Below are positions 33,909-45,621 of a DNA stretch of 64,000 nt, in pieces. The DNA is from Apium graveolens. Its lineage: Eukaryota; Streptophyta; Magnoliopsida; Apiales; Apiaceae. A program made the translations under genes and the position numbers. The stretch spans positions 224,833,275-224,897,274 of the forward strand of contig NC_133649.1 in the NCBI RefSeq assembly GCF_009905375.1, written 5' to 3'. Position 1 is the first letter of the stretch. Each line of letters opens with the position of its first letter. The notes beneath the pieces are model-generated. The model saw only the letters and a list, made by a program, of their open reading frames with translations. It did no database searches and was not told where the DNA came from.

Positions 33909-36900
33909 AATAAGTTATAGTACTCAGAGACGAGAGTGTTAGGAGTCTGTCTAGATGCGAGATTTCTTAGGAGCTCATATAGAGTTCATCACTGGATTAC
34001 CGGATGTAGCCCTAATGTGTAGGTTATGATAAATGTATATTTGAGGTATTAAAGCATGACTAATAGGCTCATTGGAGATTATCAGAATAATGAGAAGAAA
34101 AATTAGAATCATATATGATTTGGTAATGATGTGGCTGTAGAACTCGGAGCTGAGTCTCCAGGGCATTTGGGGTAAAGACGGTATTATCAACATCAAATGT
34201 TCATTTGGACAACACGAGCGTTGTTACTCGTAGTTCTGTATAGGTTGCCCATGAGGGGGCATCACATGTGAGAACCATGAAGTCTAATTATTAATATACA
34301 GTTGAGGTTATTGACTCGAACTAGTTGAAGGTGTCATTTTACCAATGAGGATGTGAATATCATATTAATCACGAATTCACCAGAGATAGTGTCCAATATA
34401 CCATTAAGGATATTTTCTATTAAGGAAGATTTTAATGTAATATAAGAATGTTATCGTAAGACGACTACACTACATGATATTATTAGTGTGCTTAACATGT
34501 AAGGTTATGATGGTTTAGCTCAGAGATCAAGATCATCGAGAATTGATGGCCTGTCTATAATTGAATGGCGTAAGATTACAACGAGCGATAGTTCAATCTT
34601 AGAACCTTCTAAAAGGATAGATCAATGAGTCTAGAGCGGAATTCTTTGGTAGAAATGATGTCAGAGACTATGTATATAAACTCGTAGACCTCTAATATAT
34701 TCGATAACGTATGTTTAATTCACACACACATGCCACTGAAATTATGGAATGTATTGAGATCCCTAAGAGATCTCTTTGATCTGTTCCCGGGGGAACTTGC
34801 CACTTATAGTTAATAACAGATGCGTGTAGCTAGTAACTATCGACTTAACAGATGTTTTTGGAATATTTCTGAGAAAGGTCTTCGAGGTAAAATACCGAAA
34901 TGACAGATATACGTGTGAAAGTCAAGTTAGTAAGCGATTTTAAAATGATGTTGAAAGAGAAACTATTTGAAACATGGAATTACGAAGAAGAAGAGGTGAG
35001 ATCATTCTCAGATGGATAATGACGAGAGTTAGGATAATCAGTGAAATATTTTGGCACCTACTCACTGTCACGTTACTCCCTCCAAACTGTTGATCATTCG
35101 TATTGCCTTGATAAGTCATATCAGGCAATCCTTTTCGTTCCCTACTTTGAACTTCTAATGTGACCATCTTGAATAGTCTTTCTCCGCATCAGGACTTGTT
35201 CAATTCTTTTAGTTAATCAATGAACTTTCATTCATAGATTATGATCTTCTTGTTCGGCTCAGAGCTATTTATACTTTATTTCAATTATCCAAGGAATTTT
35301 TTTCCATAAATTTCCTCAATTCATCGACGAATATTCATACTGAATATCTTCATTTGATTCATCTTTCATACTTACGCTTTTCAGACGAGATCGTAAATAT
35401 CTAATAAATTGTTAAAAATATGGATGATCTAATATCCATGGATTCCTCGGGAATCCTTTTATTCTAATCGGGATGAAATTATATATTGAACATTGAAATC
35501 ATAGTAAGGGTATCAATTTGATATTGGTATTCCGAATTCAATTCTATTTAAGAATCTGATAAAGTATGTGAACAAGGGCACCTCTGAGTGTACCATTTTA
35601 TTGGCAAGAAATATTTGATGAGAGGCTATCTATTGTTCCGATGCCAAGACCACTCGATTCAGAGTTATAATTATCTTTCTCGGCCCAAATTTAAAAACTC
35701 TTTATTTCAAAATCGTCATCCAGGTAGCCACAAATTTCTTCAGTGGTTACGATGTTGAGATTTTTTTCAAACAAACTGAAATATGCTTAGTTGCATATGT
35801 TTTCATGAACGGCTAGTTATTGTCCTAACTAGTCAAAATTTTAATTAATACAATGAAAACCTAGATAATCGTCCTGGCTAATTACTATGTGCCAAACCAA
35901 TTGAGCTGGCCATTTTCTTATCCGGTTGATAATATTGCTTGATATGGACTAGTTATTATTTTGCTAGTTCCACTTCCAATCAAATTTTTATTATTCAATA
36001 GTGCATTATATATGCAAAAATTAATTGTTGATGAAATTTTCAAAGAATGATTTAATTGAGACCTAACTAGGTCGCCCACTCAAACGAGAATTCATATTCA
36101 GTTTTATGAAATATTTTGTTCATGAAATGTTATATTCTTTCATTTATATAATGAATATCCAATTAAAATCATAAATTGATTGAAGGACAATATACTTCCT
36201 TATTTGTTAATCATTGAGTAAAATTCCTTATTTCAAAATAGCATCTCTTTGAAACCTCAATGGTTAACCTTTGGTTGAGGATGTTATTCGATATTTATTT
36301 CATTATTCGAAAAGAGAAGTATTCTTTCATTGGGAAAATCTTACAAGTATCATTCGTATGATGTTATTATTCAGCAATCATTGCTTTCAATGGATATTTT
36401 CTATAATATCACAATACAAAATTCTAAGGACATGGAAGGATAATCCTTATTGTATTCTTTCTTCCAAGTTATAAATATTTTGAGTGTTGCGACTCTTTTA
36501 TTCAGAGCTCATTATTTATTCAGATGTTAGATTTTGAAATCTTGTTAAGATTGTCTAAATTTCACCGATATCGTGAAAATCATTTTTTTCAAGGCTAATT
36601 GCCTTCCGAACAAAGAGAGGTATAGTTGAGAACCGATTGTTGAATATGAGACTGAAAGCTCAGTGCTATGTTGGTGCAATCGGAGCATCGTAATGAGTAA
36701 GTTGTTTTAAAAAGGGAATAACATGTTTAGTTATTATCATAAGAATCTTTAACATGGTTTTAGAAAAACGATAATAGAGATACAAACGTGGTTAGTGAGG
36801 TACGCTTCTATGAAATATTATTGGGATAGGTACTAATGAATTCGAGAAAGACCAAACATGTATGAATTCGAGGAATAAGATTTTAAAAAGTAAAGGTAAG

Positions 36901-37079
36901 ATTAGTAACAACCCTGTGTTAGCAATACTCGATGATAAGAAGAGGATTTTGTGTGAAGTATAATAATATGTCTATACGGCTTAAAAACCGTGACACAAGG
37001 TGTTCTAATAATAATCTAGAATAATCGCGATAATGTTCGCACTGAAAGGGATAAAGAGTTTAACTTATGAGGAATTTTG
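33909..37079 (+). other. Gypsy-3 interior, no gene recognised
   Basis: By position this is leader, gag, protease and RT. I find no capsid, zinc-knuckle, DSGA or catalytic RT motif; every frame is broken within about 100 codons. Confidence 0.5.
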
Positions 37080-37200
37080 GATATTTTTTTACACTGAACA
37101 CGAGATAGAGGTTATAGTCAAATTGATCAAGGGCTATGATTGATAAATATATTATCATCAAGGAAAGGCCAATGTGGTGGCCGACACTTTAAGTATAAGA
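37080..37200 (+). pseudogene. pol: Gypsy-3 RNase H relic
   Basis: Plus-strand translation gives LIKGYD, two stops, then [16 protein letters not shown] (about 37143-37191). This is the conserved end of Ty3/Gypsy RNase H ([24 protein letters not shown] in Gypsy-2, here split by the two stops). The stops show it is inactive. It confirms superfamily and plus orientation. Confidence 0.8.
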
Positions 37201-38480
37201 AGATAGATTGAGGATAACAAATTTCAGAACAACTGATGAGAAGGATCACATGAATGAATCTTGGAGTTGAGATAATGTAAAGAGAACCCTTTATTACGTA
37301 ACCGGAAGAATTAATGAAGCATAAAAACTTAAGAGGATATTAGTCATGACCTAATATGAAAATGGATGTCATTGACATGGTTGAAAATGAAAACGGAATG
37401 ATGAGGATTAAAATTTTGGCGATTGCGGCCTGTAAATGACCCGAATGGGAGTAAGAGTTTATTATAATAAATTCTGAAGGAGGACTATCAAGAACCAAGT
37501 AAGCCGTCGTGCAATTTTAGGATTTTTAGTAATAGGTTAAATAAGACTGCTTATTTTATTATGAAAATGATAGATCTCCGCTCTATAAAATTATTATGAA
37601 CGCGGAAGAGATAATTGATGATAGAGAGACCCCGTGATATCGTGCCACGCAAGGACCCAAGATATTTCGCGAGAAGGGACTAACAGAGGCACGACTTAGA
37701 GTTCTCAAATCGACAAGTAGAACGAGAGGACTATCCTGGCCATTGAAGATACGTCTAGTTGCTTACCTTTTATTTGGAACGGTTAGGGGAATCACCTATC
37801 ATTGACAGAAAATTCGTGTAGATGTACTTACCACGTGAGCATATGAAAAATAGTATCTGATATCCCTTACGAAGGACAATGTGGAAGAATGAAGGATGCC
37901 ATTGTCAGAGCTGATAGAAGGCAAAGAAGATCGTACACGCCCTATAAAGGCCACTGGTAGCAGGTACCAATGAACGTGAATATGTCTAAGGCGCTAGAGA
38001 GAATAACAAGTACGACCCAGAAGGTATCATAGTACTATAGATATTATACAGGGAATGATTAAAGAAGTCCGATCGATGACGGAAGCTGAACGTTCCACGA
38101 TCTTAAAACGTGTCAATCAATTACGTATGAAATGGTGCTTCCTTCAAGATGGAAATAGGACGATGATGTGCTTTACATTACTACAGGAAGAAATGTTTAA
38201 TCTGACGCTAAGCATGTAACAGGAGACGAGTGTGTAGAAATGTGACAAGAACTTCTTACATAAAATAATAGACAGAGATGATGCGCAAAAATGGGAAAAC
38301 GTTAAGGAACGAAACTCTAGCACTAGTAGGATCGATGGAGGGGGAAACGAATAAGTTGAAGGATTATTCCAAATACTAGAAGATGCGCTAATCGTCCATA
38401 TTATCGATTTTTAAGGGAAATGAAGTGACTAGTTGACATTAATCAAAATACCGACAATAACGAGTTATCATGCGGGCATT
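37201..38480 (+). pseudogene. pol: Gypsy-3 integrase region, heavily decayed
   Basis: Between the RNase H relic and the Gypsy-2 insertion only the last bases are readable: LVDI and NNELSCGHW correspond to the LVEFSYNNSYHASIG block before the integrase glutamate helix. The catalytic residues cannot be identified. The region stops at the Gypsy-2 target duplication and resumes at 52129. Confidence 0.55.
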
Positions 38481-38485
38481 GGAAC
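38481..38485. repeat. Target site duplication of Gypsy-2, left copy
   Basis: GGAAC, repeated at 52124-52128. Confidence 0.93.
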
Positions 38486-39120
38486 TGTAACGCCCTCCAG
38501 ACCCGGGGTATAAGTCTGGGGGTTACGAGCTAATCACCAAACCTGTATAGGCTTATTAATGAATAATAAAGAAATGAAATTAAACCCCTTTCTCACTAAC
38601 CAGGACCTTTTTAGGTTGAAGTATGAAAACAAGAACCACTAACTATTTTATTACAAAGCAACACTTAAAATCTCACAAACTCTCTTTATTACAAACCATC
38701 GTCTAATTTATTTTTAAACTAAGTTCAGTTTTTATTCAAACACACGTACTATCTATCAACACTCCACCTGCTTGGGCAACTCAAAGATTTCTTCCTGAAT
38801 TGGGATCAACACCTTGGGTATGAGAGGATCTCGAGGCTTGACCCACTTCTTTACCACTCGTGTCCTGATACGTTTCATATTCTTTCTTAACTGAAAACAA
38901 TAAGGTGAATAACAACAAAAAGGGGTGAGCCAAAATTGCTCAACAAGTCCACAAAATATAAACAGTGCTAAAGCATTATAATTGAATCCGTAACCCAGGT
39001 ATATCTGCAAAGATATAACCTCATAAGAATCGAAAGAAGGCCATTACTGGCGAATATAAACGAACTAAACTGGACTCAAGTTCACAACTATACCCTGTTG
39101 ATCAGTCAGGATACAATGCA

Positions 39121-39223
39121 GATCTATATCTCACTATATAGATCCCGTCGGGCACCCAGGCACTACGACCCGTTTCAAGGATCCGGTTATGTCCCGATCC
39201 TTAGGATTAAGTAGACTTAATCC
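39121..39223. other. Hairpin cluster in the Gypsy-2 LTR
   Basis: Three consecutive inverted repeats: GATCTATAT / ATATAGATC (9 bp, 6-base loop), AAGGATC / GATCCTT (7 bp) and GGATTAAG / CTTAATCC (8 bp, 4-base loop). All three are preserved in the other LTR at 48947-49049. Confidence 0.8.
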
Positions 39224-40729
39224 CAAAAAGTAGTGTTATCCAGTCCCTGGAATAGCAACCGGAACAATCGGTATGCTTTGGTATATTCTAATCACCAGAA
39301 TATATCAATAATTGTGAGTAACAATTGGAATATGAATAATAAATTCAAATGAAAAGAATAATTCAAGAATCGAACTGAGATATAAATAAAGAAATTAAAG
39401 GAATACAAGCGTAATAAGAATTTGAAATGAATATTACTATTCTGAAATTAGAATAGGGAAGAAACTTGCCTTCTGCGCGACTTACTGCAATTAAATCACT
39501 TATGTCTATCCCTTACTTGACCTTCCTTGCTGGCTTAGCTTCTGTTAGCAAAATAGACTGATTAAGTCATCTTGTACTTTAATTTGCATCTTGAATTGAC
39601 TTCATTTCGTTCCTATTATCTACCCATGCGCTTATAACTGACTCTTATATTACATATAAGCAAGTAAGACTCGATTAATCACATAATACACATAAGCACA
39701 TAAGCACATAATCATTTTTATAGTTAAAATAATTTTTAGAATCAAAATCGACTCGCTGATTGTTCCGTTGATCACCTTCTACTTCATTTTCCATTTTTTT
39801 CGGAATTTTTCGGACTCGTCTCGGCGCGTATTTCGACTGATAATCAAGCAATCAATAAAGTCAACTAATTTCAAGAAGAAATTAGGTCTTCATATTATTT
39901 TTAATAAAAAGAATTCATTTTTCTGAGTTAAATGGCTTTCCTTTCACTCGAATCGGGTTAACGGTTGAATTATTATCAATTAAACACTTATAATTCAATT
40001 TATTATTCAATATAAATAATTATTATAACCTTTTAAATCCTAAAATAATTTTTTTAAATAATTATTTAAGAAAATCAAAGTCAAAAATAATTTTTTTTTA
40101 TACTTTTAGGAGTTAAAACGAAGAAGTTATGATTTATTGAAAATTATGTGATTAATTATCGAAATAATTAATCACTTCTTAAATATTTAATAAATACATA
40201 ACAAATAAATAATTAATAATTAATTATTTAATAATTTAAAATAATTAATCCCTAATTATTAGGATTAATCACAATTTATTATTACAATTTATACGATTCA
40301 GTCGATTATCGGTATTTAATTATACGATACGAATAATTATTACGGTATTCTTCGAATAATTATCGCTCGAATAATAATTTTTAATTATCGAATCACTACT
40401 CTTATAGATATGAGTTACACGTAATATTCACTAATTATCGGATTATTAATCGTATTATTTAATCCTTATTTATTAATTAATTACCTAATTATTAATTAAT
40501 TACCTAATTATTAATCAATTAGATAACTAATAAATAATTAGATAAATAATTAAGTAATTAAATAAATAATTAAATTCAAATTTCTAAATTAATAAAATAA
40601 TTCAGACATTATTTACAAAACTATTTTAAATTTTTAAATCTAATTTTTATTTGATTTTTATAATTATTAAAAACTGATTTTAATATACTAAAATATAATT
40701 AATTAATAAAATTTGCAGAAACAGAATTC

Positions 40730-41165
40730 TGGAAGTCAGGTTGGGAATTCTAGGATCAAACTCGGGTCAACAATCTCAGGAAAACGGGTTGGAACCCGGG
40801 TTTTCGGGTCGCTGAAGAACAGCCGCCGTGCTGCCCAGAAATCGGCGCCAGCGAGCTGTTTCCGGCGAGCCCAATTCGAACGTACAGGTCATTGGTTCTG
40901 CAAGATTTTTGTTCTGTTCAATTCCATGTGGCTGCAGCAACATAACCCTGCCGTTCTCCTTCAGCTCCGTCACTTCAGTCGCCTTCTCCGGCCAAAAACG
41001 TAACAACGCCGGCGAGCTCGATGTCCAAGTCCGGCGAACTCCAGTCGGGGTCAAAACACCACCATTCAAATCGATTTTTATATGAATTTCACTCAGAATC
41101 TCACCAGCAACACAACCAAACCAACAACACAACCTGATAATCACTAGAACCAATTTTCTGATCAA
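40730..41165. other. GC-rich block with open frames inside the Gypsy-2 LTR
   Basis: The composition changes sharply from AT-rich to GC-rich here. A 129-codon minus-strand frame (41165-40776) and a 96-codon plus-strand frame (40713-41003) are open in both LTR copies, but neither starts with ATG and neither resembles a known protein to me. In sense orientation the block lies about 530-750 bases after the TATA box, in the transcribed leader. It could be a captured sequence or a structural leader element. Confidence 0.5.
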
Positions 41166-42292
41166 ACCAAGAAATTTTTCCGGCCAAACTCCGTTTTGCT
41201 TCGTTTGTACACAGAAAATTACAATCTATAGCTTAAAATAAAGCTTAGAGTATACACAATCAAACCCCTTTAACCAAAATAACCTCAGAATCATGTAACT
41301 TCAAAAATGAATCAAAATAAAATGATAAAAACTTGAAACTAAGAATTACTATCTAGAACATAACTCCGATCAATTAAATAGCACAAATCAATTGTAAATA
41401 AGTACAGGAAACTATACCAAGCATTAAAATCAACCCAGAACCCCAGAATCAAAAACGCCTAAATCAAACATAAACCCTAAAAATATGAATTAAAAATCAA
41501 CGTAATAAAACACAAAATTGATGATAGAATTGGAAAGTAGGGATCAAAAGCTTTCGATTGAGTACTCACATGTTTGATTTGGAGATCAGAATCACTGTCA
41601 AATCTTTGCTTGAAATCAAGAACTCAAGAACCCTAATTTCTGAATTTGGGAATTAATTTGCAGAATTATGAATTAATTAATAATAATCAGGGTATTTATA
41701 GTATGAAAAATAATACTCCTAAATAAAATTAAGGGGCTAATTATACATTTAATAAAAATATTTGGCCCTAATTTTTATAATTTTTGGGTATTAAAATTTA
41801 ATTTATAAATATTTTATATATACAATATATATACCAAAAATTCCCAAAAATTGTGAATAATTCAAAAATACAAAGAAATGGTATAAATAAAAGTCCTATA
41901 ATTTTATAAAAATAAAAATGTGATTTTTGTGGGGTTTTTAACACCCAATGGGGCCCGGAAAAGTCATTTTTCGTAAAACGAGAAAATTTATAAAATATCT
42001 AGATGTTCAGAATATTGCGATTGTAAAAGCCGTTTGATGAAAAATAAGGCCCATTATTTTATTTGAAATACTGGCTTTAAAATCATTATTTGGGTTGCAA
42101 AGCGTTTCAAATGAAACCTTTGAATACGATATAAAACATCTGAAAAATACCTTAAAAATACAGAAATGATACAGAATATACGTAGCATGTAACAATTAGG
42201 GTTTAACAGATAATCACACATAACTGACATATTAATACACATATTTTATTATAAATATGATATAATACAAAGTAAATTTCCCGGTCGTTACA

Positions 42293-42305
42293 TTCTCCCC
42301 CCTTA
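42293..42305 (-). other. Polypurine tract of Gypsy-2
   Basis: The minus strand reads AAGGGGGGAGAA directly before TGTAACGACC, the start of the 3' LTR. Confidence 0.85.
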
Positions 42306-42329
42306 ATAGGATTCCGTCCTCAGAATCTT

Positions 42330-43159
42330 CTATGAAAACAAATGAGGGTATTTCTCTAACATTTTACTTTCAAGTTCCCAGGTTGATTCTTCAACCATAG
42401 GATTTCTCCACAACACTCGCACTAAATATACAGACTTATTTCTCAATACTTTCTCTCGCCGATCTAAAATTCTTACCGGCTGCTCTACAAAAGACAAATC
42501 AGGTTGGATATCTATCGGTTCATACTCTATTACATGCCTAGAATCAGGATTATATTGCTTAAGCATTGACACATGAAACACATTGTGAATATGTTGCATA
42601 TGAGGCGGTAAAGCTAATTCGTATGCAAGCTTTCCTACTTTCTTCAAAATTTCAAATGGTCCGACATATCGTGGCTTCAATTTACCCTTATTGCTAAATC
42701 TAGTCAATCCTTTCCATGGCGATATTTTAAGTAATACGTGTTCTCCTTCCTGGTAGTCCATATCCTTCCGTGCTTGGTCTGCGTATTTGCGTTGCCTGTT
42801 TTACGCTACATCGAGTCATTTTCGAATAAGTTCAATCTTTTCCTTTGTTTGCTGAATTAATTCTGGACCCAAAATTTTGCGTTCTCCAACTTCATCCCAG
42901 TGTACTGGTGATCTGCATTTTCTCCCATATAGTGCTTCATACAGTGGCATTCCAATGCTGGCGTGATAGCTGTTATTATAAGAAAATTCCACCAGAGGTA
43001 AATGTTCATCCCAGCTGCCTTCAAAATCGATCGCACAAACTCGTAACATGTCTTCAATCATTTGGATAGTTCTTTCACTTTGCCCGTCGGTTTGCGGATG
43101 ATAAGCGGTACTCATGTTTAATTTCGTTCCAAGGCATTCTTGAAATTGTCTCCAAAATC
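42330..43159 (-). pseudogene. pol: Gypsy-2 integrase end and chromodomain-like tail
   Basis: The frame from 43115 starts at the block MSTAYHPQTDGQSERTIQ, which holds the catalytic glutamate of the DDE core, and runs to a TGA at 42818-42816. A second in-frame stop (TAA, about 42803-42801) follows before the open part 42761-42330. That part contains the GPY-type block (PRYVGPFEILKKVGKLAYEL) and a C-terminal VLWRNPMVEESTWELESKM stretch. In chromoviruses this last segment corresponds to the chromodomain that directs integration to heterochromatin; here it looks like the degenerate class lacking some aromatic residues. The stop at 42330 lies 25 bases from the polypurine tract. Confidence 0.85.
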
Positions 43160-44815
43160 TTGAATTGGAACTCCATGTCGCATCACAATTTCTTTAAGAT
43201 ACATGTGCACTAATTTGTCGAGCGAAAATCTTTCGTTAATTGGTAGAAAATGTGCCGACTTCGTAAGTCTGTCAATGATTACCCGTATCGCATCATGATT
43301 TGCTCTAGTCCTCGGTAGTCCTACCACAAAATCCATCGCTAAATGTTCCCATTTCCATTCGGGAATGTCTAACGGTTGCAATAACCCACTCGGACGTTGA
43401 TGTTCCGCTTTAACTCGCTGGCATGTGTAGCATTTACTCACCCATTCTGCTATTTCCTTTTTCATGTTCGGCCACCAGAAGTTTTCTTTCAGATCGCGAT
43501 ACATTTTTGTACTTCCTGGATGAATGGAATACTTCGAATTGTGCGCATCTCGCATTATTTCTTCTTTTAATTCTACCACATTAGGGATCCAGATTCTCGA
43601 CGCAAAGCATAAAATTCCTTCACTATCTTTCTGAGTTGTGATCTCTTCTCCCGTTAGGTCGTCATCTTGACTCATCACTTCATCTTGACAGCGGCGAATC
43701 TTCTCTAACAATTCCGGTTGGAAAGTCATAGTGTAGATAGCTTCTGCAGATTCATTGGGAACACGAATCTCGATTTCCAATTTGTCGAATTCCTTGGCCA
43801 ATTCTTCGCATGAAGTTAACCAATTCAATCTTTCTTTCCTGCTCAACGCATCCGCTACAACATTTGCTTTTCCTGGATGATAACTGATTGTAACATCGTA
43901 ATCCTTTATCAATTCTAGCCATCGACGTTGTCGCATGTTCAGTTCCTTTTGTGTAAAGATATACTTCAGACTTTTATGATCCGTGTAGATTTCGCATCTT
44001 TCACCGTAGAGATAATGTCTCCAAAGCTTCAATGCAAATACAATCGCTGCCAATTCCAGATCATGCGTAGGATATTTCTGTTCATGAGGTTTAAGTTGTC
44101 TCAAAGCATATGCAATGACATTACCGTGTTGCATCAATACACATCCTAGCCCGCGATACGAAGCGTCACTGTAAATGACGAAATTTCCTTGCTCGTCTGG
44201 CAATACCAATACTGGTGCGGTCACCAACCGATTCTTTAACTCTTGAAAACTTTCTTCACATTTATCATTCCATTCAAACTTTTCATTTTTTCGAGTTAAC
44301 TTAGTCAACGGTGTTGCTATCTTTGCAAAATCTTTGACAAATCTTCGATAATATCCTGCCAATCCCAAGAAACTTCGAACTTCTGTCGGCGTCTTTGGTC
44401 TTTCCCAATTCAACACAGCTTCAATCTTTGCTGGATCAACTTGGATGCCTTCTCTACTGATGATATGCCCTAGAAATTGTACTTCCCTTAACCAGAATTC
44501 ACATTTTGAGAATTTTGCGTATAATTGTTCTTTCCTCAGGATTTCCAAAACTATCCTCAAGTGTTCTGCATGCTCTTCTTCTGTCTCGGAGTAAATCAAA
44601 ATGTCATCAATGAATACAATTACAAACTTGTCCAAATATTTCTTGAATATCCTGTTCATCAAATCCATGAATGCAGCTGGCGCGTTTGTCAAACTGAATG
44701 CCATTACAAGAAACTCGTAATGTCCATATCTCATACGAAATGCAGTCTTTGGAATATCTTCAGTTTTAATCTTCAATTGATGATAACCTGGCGTAAATCT
44801 ATCTTCAAAAACCAT
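43160..44815 (-). pseudogene. pol: Gypsy-2 reverse transcriptase, RNase H and integrase N-terminus/core
   Basis: Long minus-strand frame (the full ORF is 565 residues to 43118). The apparent first codon is inside RT. RT shows [15 protein letters not shown], then the FIDD catalytic motif (residues 68-71, FIDDILIYS). In the usual PFG motif of this family an AFS is seen. RNase H shows [14 protein letters not shown] (about 215-228) and ends with [16 protein letters not shown]. Integrase has the zinc-binding H425, H432, C462 and C465 and the first core aspartate (MDFV, D495). After RHGVP (residue 550) the frame changes and the conserved segment with the second catalytic aspartate is absent, so the integrase core is broken. 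A 1-base frameshift near 44795-44810 separates this from the upstream frame. Confidence 0.93.
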
Positions 44816-45621
44816 GCAACTCCTTTTAGCTGGTCGAACAAATCATCGATTCTCGGTAAAGGATACTTGTTCTTGATAGTGAGCTTATTCAATTCCCTAT
44901 AGTCAATGCACAAACGCATGCTGCCATCCTTCTTCTTCACAAATAACACTGGTGCACCCCATGGGGATACACTAGGTCGTATAATACCTCGGTCTAGAAG
45001 ATCTTGCAGTTGCGTTGACAATTCTTTCATTTCAACTGGAGCCATTCGATACAGAGCTTTTGAAACTGGTTCTGTACCTGGTGCTAGATCAATCGTGAAC
45101 TCGATTTCTTGATCTGGCGGTAACCCTGGAAGCTCGTCTGGAAAGACGTCCGAAAATTCACATACAACTGGAATGTCTTCTATTCTAGGACTTCCTTTTT
45201 CAGTATCTAACACGTAAGCTATGTACGCCTCACATCCTTGTCGAAGCAATCGTTTGGTCTGCACTACAGTGAGAAATTTATTCTGCTGCTTTTCGCCCTT
45301 GAATATTACCGTTACATTTTCCGCAGTTCGCAATTCAACTTTCTTATTCGCGCAATCTATCTGAGCCTTATGACATGCTAACCAATCCATTCCCAAAATG
45401 ATATTGAATTCTCCTAGCTTAAAAGGAATTAAATCTACAGAAAAATGATGTCCGGCTACTTCTACATCACACGCAGGACATACTCGATTTACCGGAACTT
45501 GGTCGTCATTCGCTAATTTTATAATTAATGTCTCGCCCAACCATTTAATTTCATAATGTAACTTATCAAGAAATTCTTCAGAAATAAATGAACGGGTAGC
45601 TCCAGAATCAATTAATACTTT
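44796..45621 (-). pseudogene. pol: Gypsy-2 protease and RT N-terminus
   Basis: The frame continues gag after a TAA at 45624-45622. The aspartic protease begins at once with [14 protein letters not shown] (catalytic DSG) and ends near [10 protein letters not shown]. The RT fingers follow: [35 protein letters not shown] and [20 protein letters not shown]. The frame is lost after WFLKIDLR near 44800. Protease would process the gag-pol polyprotein. No independent start is visible, so this part depends on fusion to gag. Confidence 0.92.

Larger units (their letters stand above)
38486..42292 (-). repeat. Gypsy-2 3' LTR (3807 bp)
   Basis: Ends TGTAACGCC / CGTTACA. It is a close copy of 48312-52123, with a few dozen differences by eye. 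It carries a terminal hairpin (38497-38519), three clustered hairpins (39121-39144, 39177-39202, 39204-39223), an extremely AT-rich middle (about 39950-40720) and an abrupt GC-rich block (about 40730-41060). Confidence 0.97.

Noticed and set aside
40776..41165. 129-codon frame in the Gypsy-2 LTR as a real gene
   Set aside because: It has no ATG start, resembles no known protein to me, and is duplicated only because it lies in an LTR. It is kept as a compositional feature.
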